In this document: positions 8,201 through 16,640 of the stretch, in pieces
Position numbering within the stretch: position 1 is the first letter of the stretch
Layout: every line of letters starts with the position of its first letter
From: Aquabacterium sp.
GTDB taxonomy: Bacteria; Pseudomonadota; Gammaproteobacteria; Burkholderiales; Burkholderiaceae_C
Assembly: GCA_029865965.1 (NCBI GenBank)
Contig: JARXAJ010000077.1
Location: 1-36,552, forward strand
Reading direction: 5' to 3'
Length of the DNA stretch: 36,552 nt
The notes under the pieces: model-generated
The model's database searches: none
What the model was told of the DNA's origin: nothing
Seen by the model: only the letters and a program-made list of their open reading frames with translations
Made by a program: the position numbers and the translations under genes

Positions 8201-10749
8201 AAGGCCAGGCCATGCGGCTGCGATGCCGCCGGCAGTGCCACCGTGCGCTCCACCGCCAGCGTGGCGGCGTTGATGATGCTGATGCTGGCCGCCGCCTTGT
8301 TGACGACCCAGATGCGGCCGTTGCCGGCCACTGCCACGCTGACGGGTTGGCGACCCACGGCCAGTTCGGCCACCCGCTGGTTGGTGGCGGTGTCGAGCAC
8401 GGCCACGGTGTCGGCATCGGGGTTGACCACCCACAGCCGCGCGCTGGCGCCGGCCCGGGGCTCCAGCGCCATGGCCGACGATGCGGTGGGCTGCACGGCA
8501 GTGCGCGCACCGCCCACGGCCTGCAGGAAGGTGCGCGAGTTGATGGCGCCGGTGGATGCACGCACCGTCAGCGTCACGTTGTAGACCCCCGGCTGGGTGA
8601 AGACTTTGGTGGCCGTGGGGCTGGTGCTGAAGGCGGTGGCGGCGCTGCCGTCGCCGAAGTTCCAGCTGGAAGTGGCGCCGGCTTGTGCGGCGGCGTTGAA
8701 GGTGACGGCCGCGCCTGCCGTGGCAGGCGGCGTCTCGACGGGCGGCACCGCCGCCTCCGCAGTTTCCGGCAGGTACGAACAGGCTTTGATGGCGCCCGGT
8801 GCCGGGTCGCCGAAGTTGGCGTTGGTGCAGGCCACGGCGCCCGACAGGCCGGTCTTCACCACGAAGCGCGCACCGCTGCCGAAGTACACCGACGCCGTGG
8901 TGCCGGCGGGCAGGTTGCACACGCCGCCTTCGGGCGCGCAGGCCACGGCACCGGCCGGCGGGCCGCTCACGCCCTGGATGGACGGCCTGGCCATGTTGCC
9001 CAGCGCGATGATGGTGCCGCGCGAGGGCACGCCGTTGGCGTCGATCACGAACACCATGTAGTAGCCCGGCGGGGCCAGGTTGGCGCTGGCCGGCAGGTTG
9101 GCGCTGAGGGTGTCGCCGGCCCGTGTGAACGTGAGCGGCACGCGGCGCTGCGAGGTGTTGTAGCCGTGCGTGGTGTTGCCCAGCGCGACCAGGCTCACTT
9201 GCGAGATGGCGGTGGTGGCGCTGGCGGCAGCCAGCCGCAGGCCCAGGGCGCCGGCATAGGCGCCGTTGAGCGCCGTGATGGCCTGCAGCACCGGGCGCGG
9301 CGCCAGTTCAGCCCGGCCGCCGACGGTGCGGAACAACTGCGGCGGGTAGTAGACGTCGGCGTTGAGGTTGTTCACCGCGCCGGGCGCGCCGCCGCCGGCC
9401 GTCAGCACCGTGCCGTTGGCCAGCAGGATGGACGAAGAATGGTAGGTGCGGTTGACTGCGTTGCGTGCGCCGGTCGTCCATTGCCCGGTGGCCGGGTTCC
9501 AGATCTCGGCGGCGAACACCGCGTTGGCGTTCTGCCAGCCGATGGTGCTGCCGCCGGTGACCACCACCTGCCCGCCGGGCAGCACGTTGGCATTGGCCCA
9601 GTGGCGGCGGTTGGCCATGGGTGCGGTCTCGATCAAGACCGGCGCCGCGCCGTTGATGTCGATGATGGTGGCCGACTGGCTGGCCAGGTTGGGGTTGTTG
9701 TCGGTGCTGCCATTGCCGCCCACCTGCAGGATGCGGCCCACGTCGTACATCACCGCCGTGCTGGTGAAGCCCACATTCGGCGTGACGGCGCTGGTGGGGT
9801 CCTGCACGCGCTTGAAGGTGCCCACCTGGGTGATGCTGCCGCTGCGGTTGTTGGCGTCGGGCTGCAGGCGGAACATCAGGCTGGAGGTGATGCCGAACAC
9901 CGAGCCGTCGGGCGCCGCCCAGGCCCGCGGGTAGTACCAGGTCTCGGCGGCGCCGCGGGTGGCGAACATCGGCACGCTGGTGGCGCCGAACAGGCTGCGC
10001 CACTGGCCGTTTTCATAGACCTCGGGCGTGGGCGCGGTCATCGGGCCGGGGTAGGGCACCGAGCCGCCCATGATCAACCCGCGGCCGTCGGCCAGCGTGA
10101 TCATGGTGGCGTACCAGCGCTCCTGCGCCAGGCGCGCGCCCAAGGCGGTGGAGGTGGAATTGGTGGTCGAGAACAGGCCGCTGGAGCGCCCGCCATCACC
10201 GTTGCCGCCCGAAATCAGCAGCCGGCCGTCGGCCACCCACATGGCGGTGCTGCAGAAGCTGTTGACCGGGTCGGGCACGGTCGAGCTGACGTGCGAGGCG
10301 GCGCCAAAGCCTTGCGACGGATCCCAGATGTCATAGAAGCGGCCGTCCTGCGCGCCGGCATTGCCGAAGGGCGTGCCATAGGTCAGCACCCGGCCGTCGG
10401 ACAGTTGCGCGGCATGGATGGCGTTCAGCGGCCAGGCCACCGTGGGCGACCACATCCCGCGTGTGGCCGCGTCTGCCGGAATCGCCAGGTTCTGCAGCAT
10501 CGGGTCGGCGATGGCAGGCAGCGTCACCCATGACGTGGCGCCGCCGCCTTCACTGGCAACTGCCAGGATGCGGGCCGTGCCGACAGGCTCTGCGCTGGCC
10601 GCCACGGTGGCGCCATCCTGCTTGCCGCCGCCGCCGCAACCAGCCAGCGTGACAGCCAGCCCCATCGCCATGAGCCGCTGACGCCGCGTTCCAGCCCATC
10701 CGGGCTGGCTGCGTAAGGCTTGTGCTGCTGATTGGATCGGTCCCGGCAT
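5263..10749 (-). CDS. Giant lipoprotein: galactose-oxidase-like, PKD, YVTN propeller, diheme peroxidase-like, ricin lectin and AbfB domains in one chain
   Basis: The frame is continuous for 1828 residues. Order: lipoprotein signal with lipobox LAGC (Cys38); kelch-type galactose/glyoxal oxidase domain (about 95-480); DUF1929 domain (about 485-585); a small Cys-containing module (590-662); PKD domain with WNFGDGS (672-745); YVTN/YncE-like propeller (765-1110); diheme CCP/MauG-like domain (1118-1375) with CASCH at 1148-1152 and 1280-1284 and the motif APYLHDGS; six ricin-type repeats (1380-1665); AbfB/CBM42-like domain (1680-1828). By motif alignment with fungal galactose oxidase, the thioether Cys (NSFCST, C166), its partner Tyr (RWYAT, Y213), the axial Tyr-His (RTYHSS, Y436-H437) and the last Cu ligand (TTHGYN, H528) are all present. 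It should oxidise a primary alcohol, perhaps galactose C6, and make H2O2. The start is supported by a promoter but only a weak ribosome-binding site. M27 is an alternative. Confidence 0.9.
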   Translation of the reverse strand: MPGPIQSAAQALRSQPGWAGTRRQRLMAMGLAVTLAGCGGGGKQDGATVAASAEPVGTARILAVASEGGGATSWVTLPAIADPMLQNLAIPADAATRGMWSPTVAWPLNAIHAAQLSDGRVLTYGTPFGNAGAQDGRFYDIWDPSQGFGAASHVSSTVPDPVNSFCSTAMWVADGRLLISGGNGDGGRSSGLFSTTNSTSTALGARLAQERWYATMITLADGRGLIMGGSVPYPGPMTAPTPEVYENGQWRSLFGATSVPMFATRGAAETWYYPRAWAAPDGSVFGITSSLMFRLQPDANNRSGSITQVGTFKRVQDPTSAVTPNVGFTSTAVMYDVGRILQVGGNGSTDNNPNLASQSATIIDINGAAPVLIETAPMANRRHWANANVLPGGQVVVTGGSTIGWQNANAVFAAEIWNPATGQWTTGARNAVNRTYHSSSILLANGTVLTAGGGAPGAVNNLNADVYYPPQLFRTVGGRAELAPRPVLQAITALNGAYAGALGLRLAAASATTAISQVSLVALGNTTHGYNTSQRRVPLTFTRAGDTLSANLPASANLAPPGYYMVFVIDANGVPSRGTIIALGNMARPSIQGVSGPPAGAVACAPEGGVCNLPAGTTASVYFGSGARFVVKTGLSGAVACTNANFGDPAPGAIKACSYLPETAEAAVPPVETPPATAGAAVTFNAAAQAGATSSWNFGDGSAATAFSTSPTATKVFTQPGVYNVTLTVRASTGAINSRTFLQAVGGARTAVQPTASSAMALEPRAGASARLWVVNPDADTVAVLDTATNQRVAELAVGRQPVSVAVAGNGRIWVVNKAAASISIINAATLAVERTVALPAASQPHGLAFAPAGGAAFVALEGAGQLLRLDATTAAQTSALALPGAVRNVSVRGDGSQVLVTRFITAALPGEGTATVNTAAGGGEVHVVAAATMTLARTVLLRHSDRTDSELQGSGIPNYLGAAVISPDGATAWVPSKQDNIRRGMLRNGQNLDFQNTVRAISARIDLATLTEDPARRVDHDNASLGSAAAFHPNGAYLFVALETSREVAVMDAYGSRELFKVDVGLAPQAVAVSADGRTLYVQNFMGRSVSVLDLTALITQGERLVTPRATTGTASVERLPAQVLLGKQLFYDARDPRLSRDRYMSCASCHSDGGQDGRTWDLTGFGEGLRNTVSLKGRSGMGHGLLHWSGNFDEVQDFEVQIRALAGGTGLMPDAAYFTGTRSEPLGDRKAGVSADLDALAAYVTSLRTADPSPWRNADRTLTTAALAGRAVFEANSCASCHTGSNFSSSSATGGMRGIGTQRPASGNRLGAPLTGIDVPSLRGLWATAPYLHDGSAATLEAAVAAHSTNTVPAADLPNLAAYLRSLDGSDPAPTQPLPNGVYRLVAQHSGQTLNIGGISQAAGAAAIQWPWLGGDNERWRLARQPDGSVTFAAQHSGQLLEVAGCSVADGARIQQLPANGTACQRWRLQPVADGSFNVVNLASGKLLNIGGASQAAGAVAIQWPLANAANERWRLEPVSANGVAAGFYTLTAAHSAKVLDVAGISPAAGANVHQWAATGSLNQQWNVTPTADGYFELAPAHARPMRLEVAAGATALGGNVQQGLASGSAAQRWGFERQPDGSWRLSNANSGLSLDVAGAAQADGGNVYQWEWINVANQRWTLRALAAPAAPLLGAGRSVGFEALSWPGYRIRHANFLGFISPVSAASAVADRQDSSFITRTGLGSAACWSFESRNFPGHYLRSDATARLVLAPRLATTDFAADATFCARPPNSAAGGAGAVTLESFSAPGRVIRHRNFELWLDTNDGSAVFPGDSSFRVQPALAP

Positions 10750-10803
10750 GGGGTCACTTCAATGGATGTTGACAAGTGGCGTGGTCATCGCTGTTGCCGC
10801 GAT

Positions 10804-10833
10804 TTGATAAATTCTGCAATGCGATTGGTTCAA
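10804..10833 (-). promoter_or_regulatory. Putative sigma-70 promoter of the galactose-oxidase fusion operon
   Basis: On the minus strand TTGAAC (10833-10828) and TATCAA (10809-10804) are separated by 18 bases. This would start transcription near 10797 and leave a leader of about 48 nt before ATG 10749. No operator is evident beside it. Confidence 0.4.
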
Positions 10834-11025
10834 TCCGCACGCCATCCGGGTTGCCTCCCCCTGACTTGCGGGGCTCTGAATCCGGTATTTCGCCCGGTCT
10901 TTCGGGGGGTTGACGCGCTGGGCCTGCCGCGACCGTTTTCCGCCGCCCTTGCCATGGCCGCGTCAGTCTTGCCTTTGCGTTTTTCGCAAGTTGCAAGCGT
11001 GGGCTGACCGTCGGATCGCTGCTGT

Positions 11026-11043
11026 TTTGATGCATTCATCAAA
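11026..11043. promoter_or_regulatory. Palindromic operator candidate (upstream activator site?)
   Basis: A perfect inverted repeat, TTTGATG-N4-CATCAAA, is centred about 164 bases before the predicted sigma-54 transcription start. That is the usual distance for an enhancer-binding activator of the NtrC/XylR class. A lone TTTGAT half site occurs near 10803. No activator gene is in this window, so the role is inferred. Confidence 0.5.
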
Positions 11044-11171
11044 CCAGAGCCCGGGTTTGCCCGCCTTCGTCCCCGACCGAACAGTCCCGGACGAGATCGC
11101 GGGTAACTACTGATTCCTCCCTATGTCGCGTGCACCGTTTGCGGGCATGAAGCCGGTTGAACGGGTCGGCC

Positions 11172-11188
11172 CTGGCACATGGATTGCG
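11172..11188 (+). promoter_or_regulatory. Sigma-54 (RpoN) type promoter for the aldehyde dehydrogenase/ABC operon
   Basis: CTGGCACATGGATTGC matches the -24/-12 consensus TGGCACR-N4-TTGC. Exactly ten bases lie between the invariant GG (11174-11175) and GC (11186-11187). It would start transcription near 11199, about 48 nt before ATG 11247. Confidence 0.65.
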
Positions 11189-11201
11189 CAACTCCTGGTG
11201 T

Positions 11202-11220
11202 CAAGCAGCGCGTTTGCTTG
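11202..11220 (+). repeat. Inverted repeat in the 5' leader of the aldehyde dehydrogenase mRNA
   Basis: CAAGCA-N7-TGCTTG can form a 6-bp hairpin. It lies at the predicted 5' end of the transcript, just before the AGGAG ribosome-binding site. It could stabilise the message or bind a regulator. It may also be chance. Confidence 0.3.
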
Positions 11221-11246
11221 CTTCGTCAAACCAACAGGAGTCAGAC

Positions 11247-12722
11247 ATGGGTGCATCGGAATCTCTTCCCGTCATGCCGGCTGTGGCCAACGGCTGCGTC
11301 TACGACAGCGGTGCCTGGCGCGCCGCCTCTGGCGGCAGCCGGGCAGTGATCGAGCCCGCCACCGGGCTTGCCATCGGCCAGGTGGGCATTGCCTCGGTGG
11401 CCGACATGCAGGGCGCCATCGAGCGCGCCCATGCCGCGCAGAAGGCCTGGGCAGCCGCCGCGCCGCGTGACCGCGCTGCCGTGCTGCTGAAGGCCGCCCA
11501 GGCACTGCGCGCCCGCTTCGACGACTACGCCATGGCGATTGCCCGCGAGACCGGCGGCATCGTGCCCAAGGGCCAGCATGAGGTGAATGAAGCGGCCATC
11601 CTGTGCCAGGTGGCCGCCGGCCTGCCGATGCAGGCGCAGGGCCATGTGCTGCCCAGCACGCCCGGCCGCATGTCGCTGGCCAAGCGCGTGCCGCACGGCG
11701 TGGTGGGTGTGATCTCGCCGTTCAACTTTCCGCTGATCCTGGGCATCCGCTCGGTGGCGCCGGCGCTGGCGCTGGGCAATGCCGTGGTGCTGAAGCCCGA
11801 TCCCCGCACGCCCTACAGCGGCGGCGTGATCATGGCCGAGGTGTTTGCCGAAGCCGGCCTGCCGGCCGGCCTGCTGCAGGTGCTGGCGGGTGACGCCGAA
11901 GCCGGCGAAGCCCTGGTGACCGACCCGCGTGTGCCGATGATCGCCTTCACCGGGTCACCCGGCGTGGGCCGCCGCATCGGCGAGCTGGCCGGCCGGCACC
12001 TGAAGAAGGTGTCGCTGGAGCTGGGCGGCGCCAATAACCTGATCGTGCTGGAAGACGCCGACCTCGACGCCACGGCCAGCGCCGTGGCCTTTGGCGCCTG
12101 GTTCCACCAGGGCCAGATCTGCATGGCCAGCAACCGCGTGCTGGTGCATGAATCAGTGCTCGAAGGCCTGAAGGCGCGCCTGGTCGGCAAGGCCATGCAC
12201 CTGCCGGTGGGTGACGGCGCCAGTGGCCGCGTGGCACTGGGCCCGATGATCGACGCCAAGCAGCTGAGCCACTTCGACGCCGTGGTGCAGGCCAGTATCG
12301 GCGCCGGCGCCAAGCTCGAAGCCGGCGGCACCTTCGAGGGCCTTTGCTACAAGCCCACGGTGCTGTCGGGCGTGAAGCCGGGCATGCGCTCGTTCGATGA
12401 AGAGCCCTTCGGCCCGCTGGTCAACCTGGTGTCGTTCAGCACCGACGCAGAAGCCGTGGCGCTGGCCAACCAGAGCAGCGGCGGCCTGTCGGCGGCGGTA
12501 ATCGGGCGTGACGTGGCGCGCGCGCTGGCCATCGGCGAGCAGCTCAACGCCGGCATGCTGCACATCAACGACCAGACCGTGAACGACGACGCCGTCAACC
12601 CCTTCGGCGGCCCCGGTCTGGGTGGCAACGGCAGCGCAGTGGGCGGCCCGGCCGACATCGACGAATACACCCGCTGGCAGTGGGTGACGGTGAAGGCGGC
12701 TCTGCCCGGCTTCCCGTTCTAA
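11247..12722 (+). CDS. NAD(P)-dependent aromatic aldehyde dehydrogenase (benzaldehyde/vanillin/coniferyl aldehyde type)
   Basis: The protein has 491 residues. ATG 11247 follows AACAGGAG at a good distance, and a longer in-frame start at 11157 lies upstream of the predicted promoter. The ALDH fold is complete: SPFNFPL and KPDPRTP in the cofactor region, FTGSPGVG, the general base in LELGGANN (Glu258) and the nucleophile in GQICMAS (Cys292). Their spacing of 34 residues is the family standard. The C-terminal WQWVTVKAALPGFPF resembles benzaldehyde and vanillin dehydrogenases. It should oxidise an aromatic aldehyde to its acid in the cytoplasm. As the first gene of an operon that also has a coniferyl-alcohol dehydrogenase, coniferyl aldehyde is the likeliest substrate. 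FGGPGLGGNG replaces the more usual FGGMGxSGNG. The exact substrate is inferred. Confidence 0.85.
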   Translation: MGASESLPVMPAVANGCVYDSGAWRAASGGSRAVIEPATGLAIGQVGIASVADMQGAIERAHAAQKAWAAAAPRDRAAVLLKAAQALRARFDDYAMAIARETGGIVPKGQHEVNEAAILCQVAAGLPMQAQGHVLPSTPGRMSLAKRVPHGVVGVISPFNFPLILGIRSVAPALALGNAVVLKPDPRTPYSGGVIMAEVFAEAGLPAGLLQVLAGDAEAGEALVTDPRVPMIAFTGSPGVGRRIGELAGRHLKKVSLELGGANNLIVLEDADLDATASAVAFGAWFHQGQICMASNRVLVHESVLEGLKARLVGKAMHLPVGDGASGRVALGPMIDAKQLSHFDAVVQASIGAGAKLEAGGTFEGLCYKPTVLSGVKPGMRSFDEEPFGPLVNLVSFSTDAEAVALANQSSGGLSAAVIGRDVARALAIGEQLNAGMLHINDQTVNDDAVNPFGGPGLGGNGSAVGGPADIDEYTRWQWVTVKAALPGFPF

Positions 12723-12830
12723 GCGGCACGCAGAGGCCTGAAGGCCCGCAGCCCGTTCTCCAGCGTTCCATCCCCCCAACCTCTCGTTTCAACCCATTCC
12801 TCGGCCCAGGCCGAGGCACAGGAGACAAGC

Positions 12831-14141
12831 ATGACCATCGAAACCAAGACCTCCCCCGACACCACCGCTAGCGGCACGTCGCGCCGCGACATCCTGCGCG
12901 GCGGCGCAGCAGCCGCCGGCCTGGCGGCCTTCCCGATGATCGGCCGCACGCAGGGCAACACCCTGCGCATCGGCGTGATCAGCCCCCGGTCCGGCCCGCT
13001 GGCGCTGTTTGGCGAGGGCGACGGCTGGGTGATGGACCAGGTGCGCAAGCAGGTCGCCAACGGTGTCGAGGTGGGCGGCAAGCGCTGGAACCTGGAATTC
13101 ATCGCCAAGGACACCACCAGCAACCCGGTGCGCGCCGCCGCCGTGGCCCGCGAGCTGATCAACGCCGACAAGGTGGACTTCGTGCTGTCCACGTCCACCC
13201 CCGAGACGGTGAACCCGGTGGCCGATGCCTGTGAAGCCGCCGGCGTGCCGTCGCTGTCGACCACCAGCCCCTGGGAGGCCTTCTACTTCGGCCGCGGTGC
13301 CAAGCCGGGCGAGCCTTCGCCCTTCAAGTGGACCTACCACTTCTGCTTCGGCACCGGCAACTTCGTCAAGCTCTATGCCGACCAGTGGAGCAAGGTGGCC
13401 ACCAACAAGAAGGTGGGCATGCTGCTGCCGGCCGATGCCGACGGCAACGCCATCCGCCGCTCCCTGATGCCGGCGCTGCAGAAGGCCGGCTTCACCGTCT
13501 TCGACGCGGGCCCCTACCAGAACGGCCAGGCCGACTTTTCAGCCCAGATCGCCGCCTTCCGCAAGGAAGAGATCGAGATCTTCAACACCTTCCCGTTCCC
13601 GCCCGACTTCGCGGTGTTCTGGCGCCAGGCGGCGCAGCGCGGCCTGGCCCAGCAGGTCAAGATCGTGCAGACGGCCAAGGCCGGCCTGTTTGCCGCCGAG
13701 ATGGAAGCCATGGGCCAGCTGGGCAACGGCATCCATTCGGGCACCTACTGGCACCGCAGCTTCCCGTTCAGCTCGCCGTCCACCGGCATGACCTGCGCGC
13801 AGCTGGCCGACAACTACGCCAAGGCCAGCGGCAAGGTCTGGACGGCGCAGATCGGCGCCACCGCATCGTTGTTCGATGCTGCCGTGGCGACGGTGCGCAC
13901 CTGCTCCGACCCGGGCGACCGTGCCGCGATTGTGGCGGCCATGGCCAAGCTGAAGACGCCCACGGCTGTCGGCGACATCGACTTCACCGCCGGCCCGGTG
14001 CCCAACTGCACCCCCACCGGCCTGGTGGGCGTGCAGTGGATGCGCGGTGCCAACGGCAAGTTCGACCTCAACATCGTCGCCAATGCCGACCACCCGAAGG
14101 TGCCGCTGACCGGCCAGATGACGGCCTACAAGCTGGCCTGA
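12831..14141 (+). CDS. ABC transporter substrate-binding protein, branched-chain amino acid/aromatic type (Peripla_BP_6), Tat-exported
   Basis: The protein has 436 residues, preceded by CAGGAGACAAGC. The N-terminus carries a twin-arginine signal (TSRRDILRGGAAAAGLAAF, Arg18-Arg19), so it is probably exported folded. The mature part starts LRIGVISPRSGPLALFGEGD, the standard opening of type I periplasmic binding proteins of the LivJ/amide-urea/aromatic group. It is followed 29 nt later by the ATPase genes of the same transporter. It should capture the substrate in the periplasm. In Burkholderiales such proteins often bind aromatic acids. The neighbouring CalA-like enzyme suggests a phenylpropanoid, which is inference. 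Confidence 0.88.
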   Translation: MTIETKTSPDTTASGTSRRDILRGGAAAAGLAAFPMIGRTQGNTLRIGVISPRSGPLALFGEGDGWVMDQVRKQVANGVEVGGKRWNLEFIAKDTTSNPVRAAAVARELINADKVDFVLSTSTPETVNPVADACEAAGVPSLSTTSPWEAFYFGRGAKPGEPSPFKWTYHFCFGTGNFVKLYADQWSKVATNKKVGMLLPADADGNAIRRSLMPALQKAGFTVFDAGPYQNGQADFSAQIAAFRKEEIEIFNTFPFPPDFAVFWRQAAQRGLAQQVKIVQTAKAGLFAAEMEAMGQLGNGIHSGTYWHRSFPFSSPSTGMTCAQLADNYAKASGKVWTAQIGATASLFDAAVATVRTCSDPGDRAAIVAAMAKLKTPTAVGDIDFTAGPVPNCTPTGLVGVQWMRGANGKFDLNIVANADHPKVPLTGQMTAYKLA

Positions 14142-14170
14142 CCTTGCCGCCGACGCTGCAGGGCCGCACC

Positions 14171-14907
14171 ATGGACCAGAACAAGCACGACATCGTGTTG
14201 GGCGCCACCGGCGTCACCAAGCACTTCGGTGCGCTGCAGGTGCTGCACGGCGTGGACCTGCAGGTGCGCCGGGGCGAGGCGCTGGGCGTGGTGGGCCCCA
14301 ACGGCGCGGGCAAGACCACGCTGTTCGGCGTGCTGGCCGGCACCCTGCCGGCCAGCCACGGGCGGGTGCATTTCGACGGCCGCGACATCAGCGCCTGGGA
14401 CACGTCCGAGCGCTGCCGCGCCGGCATCGGCCGCACCTACCAGGTGCCGCGGCCTTTCCTCAGCATGAGCGTGGCCGACAACGTGCTGGTGGCCGCGCAG
14501 CATGGCGCCGGCCTGCGTGGCGCCGCCGCGCAGGCGGCCGTGCACAAGGCCATGGCCCGCACCGGCCTGGCACCGCTGGCCGCACGCCCGGCCGACACGC
14601 TGGGCCTGCTCGACCGCAAGCGGCTGGAGCTGGCCCGCGTGTTGGCCACCGGCCCCAAGGTGCTGCTGCTCGACGAGATCGGCGGCGGCCTCACCGAGGC
14701 CGAGCTGCTCAAGCTGGTCGATCTGGTGGGCAGCCTGCATGCCGAGGGCCTGACCCTGGTGTGGATCGAGCATGTGCTGCACGCCCTGCTGAAGGTGGTG
14801 GGCCGGCTGGTGTGCATGGACGCCGGCAGCGTGCTGGCCGAAGGCGAGCCGGCGGCGGTGATGGCCAACCCGCTGGTGATGCAGGCCTACCTGGGTGGAG
14901 CAGCCGC

Positions 14908-14911
<4 letters not shown>
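14171..14911 (+). CDS. ABC transporter ATP-binding protein (LivG type)
   Basis: The protein has 246 residues from ATG 14171 (MDQNKHDIVL). The ribosome-binding site is weak, so translation may be coupled to the binding-protein gene. The Walker A motif is GPNGAGKTT and the Walker B region is VLLLDEIGGGL. YQVPRPFLSMSVADNV matches the LivG Q-loop. The ABC signature is unusual: LGLLDRKRLELARVLA where LivG proteins normally have a glycine-containing LPYGxQRRLEIARAL-like segment. Its own ATP site may therefore be weak and depend on the LivF-type partner. The gene overlaps the next one by ATGA. Confidence 0.87.
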
Positions 14912-15689
<778 letters not shown>

Positions 15690-15693
<4 letters not shown>

Positions 15694-16640
15694 CCGATGC
15701 CATCGTGCAAGGCGTGCTGCTGGGCGGCTACTACGCCGTGCTGGCCGCCGGCCTGTCGCTGATGTTCGGCGTCATGCGCATCATCAACCTGGCGCATGGC
15801 GACCTGGCCATCCTGGGCGCTTACCTGGTGCTGGCGCTCACGGCTGCCGGCCTGCCCTGGTGGGGCGCGGCCCTGCTCAGCCTGCCCATCATGGCGGTGG
15901 TGGGTGCGCTGCTGCAGCGCTGGGTGCTGGCGCGCACGCTGCGGGCCGGCGTGCTGCTGCCGCTGCTGGTGACCATCGGCCTGGGCGCGTTGCTGCAGAA
16001 CCTGCTGTATGGCGTGTTCGGCTCCGACACCCGGTCGCTGGCCGATGCGCTGGGCCCGCTGTCCTGGGCCAGCTGGACCTTGCCCGGCGGCATCGTCGTG
16101 GGCCAGGTGCCGGTGATGACGCTGGTGCTGGCCATCGTGGTGCTGGCATCGCTGCAGGGGATGCTCAAGCGCACCCGGCTGGGCCGCGCCATCCGCGCTG
16201 CGGCGTCCGACCCTGAGGCCGCCGCGCTCAATGGCGTGGATGCAGCGCGGGTGCACCGCGCCGCCGCCGGCATCGCCATTGCGCTGGCGGCGCTGGCCGG
16301 CACCATGCTGGCGTTGCGCGCCACCGTCGAGCCGTATTCCGGGCCGCTGCTGCTGATCAGCGCGTTTGAAGCCGTGGTGATCGGCGGCATCGGCTCGCTG
16401 TGGGGCACCTTGCTGGGCGGCATCCTGCTGGGCCTGGCGCAATCCCTGGGCGCGCTGGTGTCGCCGGCCGGCTTCCAGCTGGGCGGGCACCTGTTGTTCC
16501 TGGCGGTGTTGGGGGCCCGGCTGTGGGCCCAGCACCGTGCGGCGCATGGCCGGCAGGCCTGGCCGTGGCAGCGCAGCGCCAAGCAGGCGCCCACCAAGCC
16601 GGCCAAGCCAGGCCCCGCCAGTGCCCAGGAGGCCGCATGA
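15690..16640 (+). CDS. ABC transporter permease (LivH type)
   Basis: The protein has 316 residues and starts MTDAIVQGVLLGGYYAVLAA, the standard LivH opening. LMFGVMRIINLAHGDLAILGAY is the conserved second block, and AFEAVVIGGIGSLWGTLLGG is the conserved C-terminal block. It has about eight membrane segments. A basic, proline-rich tail follows residue 285. It forms the inner-membrane channel with the next gene product. The start overlaps the ATPase stop by ATGA. Confidence 0.9.

Larger units (their letters stand above)
10750..11246. other. Divergent intergenic control region
   Basis: About 500 bases separate the minus-strand oxidase gene from the plus-strand aldehyde dehydrogenase gene. Parts are noticeably more AT-rich than the neighbouring genes. 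It contains the putative minus-strand promoter, an 18-bp palindrome at 11026, a sigma-54-type promoter at 11172 and a short inverted repeat at 11202. I find no convincing gene in it. Short open frames there lack coding character and a ribosome-binding site. Confidence 0.7.

Noticed and set aside
5194-10533. Long plus-strand open frames opposite the fusion gene (5194-7329 and 7651-10533)
   Set aside because: They are antisense shadows in GC-rich DNA. The translations are rich in Ala, Gly, Arg, His and Gln without domain motifs, while the minus frame has clear conserved domains.
5263-10749. Fusion created by a frameshift or assembly error
   Set aside because: The frame stays open with coding-like sequence through every domain boundary, and the linkers are typical Ala/Pro-rich spacers. 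I cannot exclude a misassembly without reads, but nothing in the sequence suggests one.
11026-11043. FNR/ANR box
   Set aside because: The half sites TTGAT and ATCAA are present but separated by 6 bases rather than the required 4, so an oxygen-regulator site is unlikely.
11123-11470. Short plus-strand gene overlapping the aldehyde dehydrogenase start
   Set aside because: It overlaps the sigma-54 promoter and leader, has no ribosome-binding site and its translation shows no family features.
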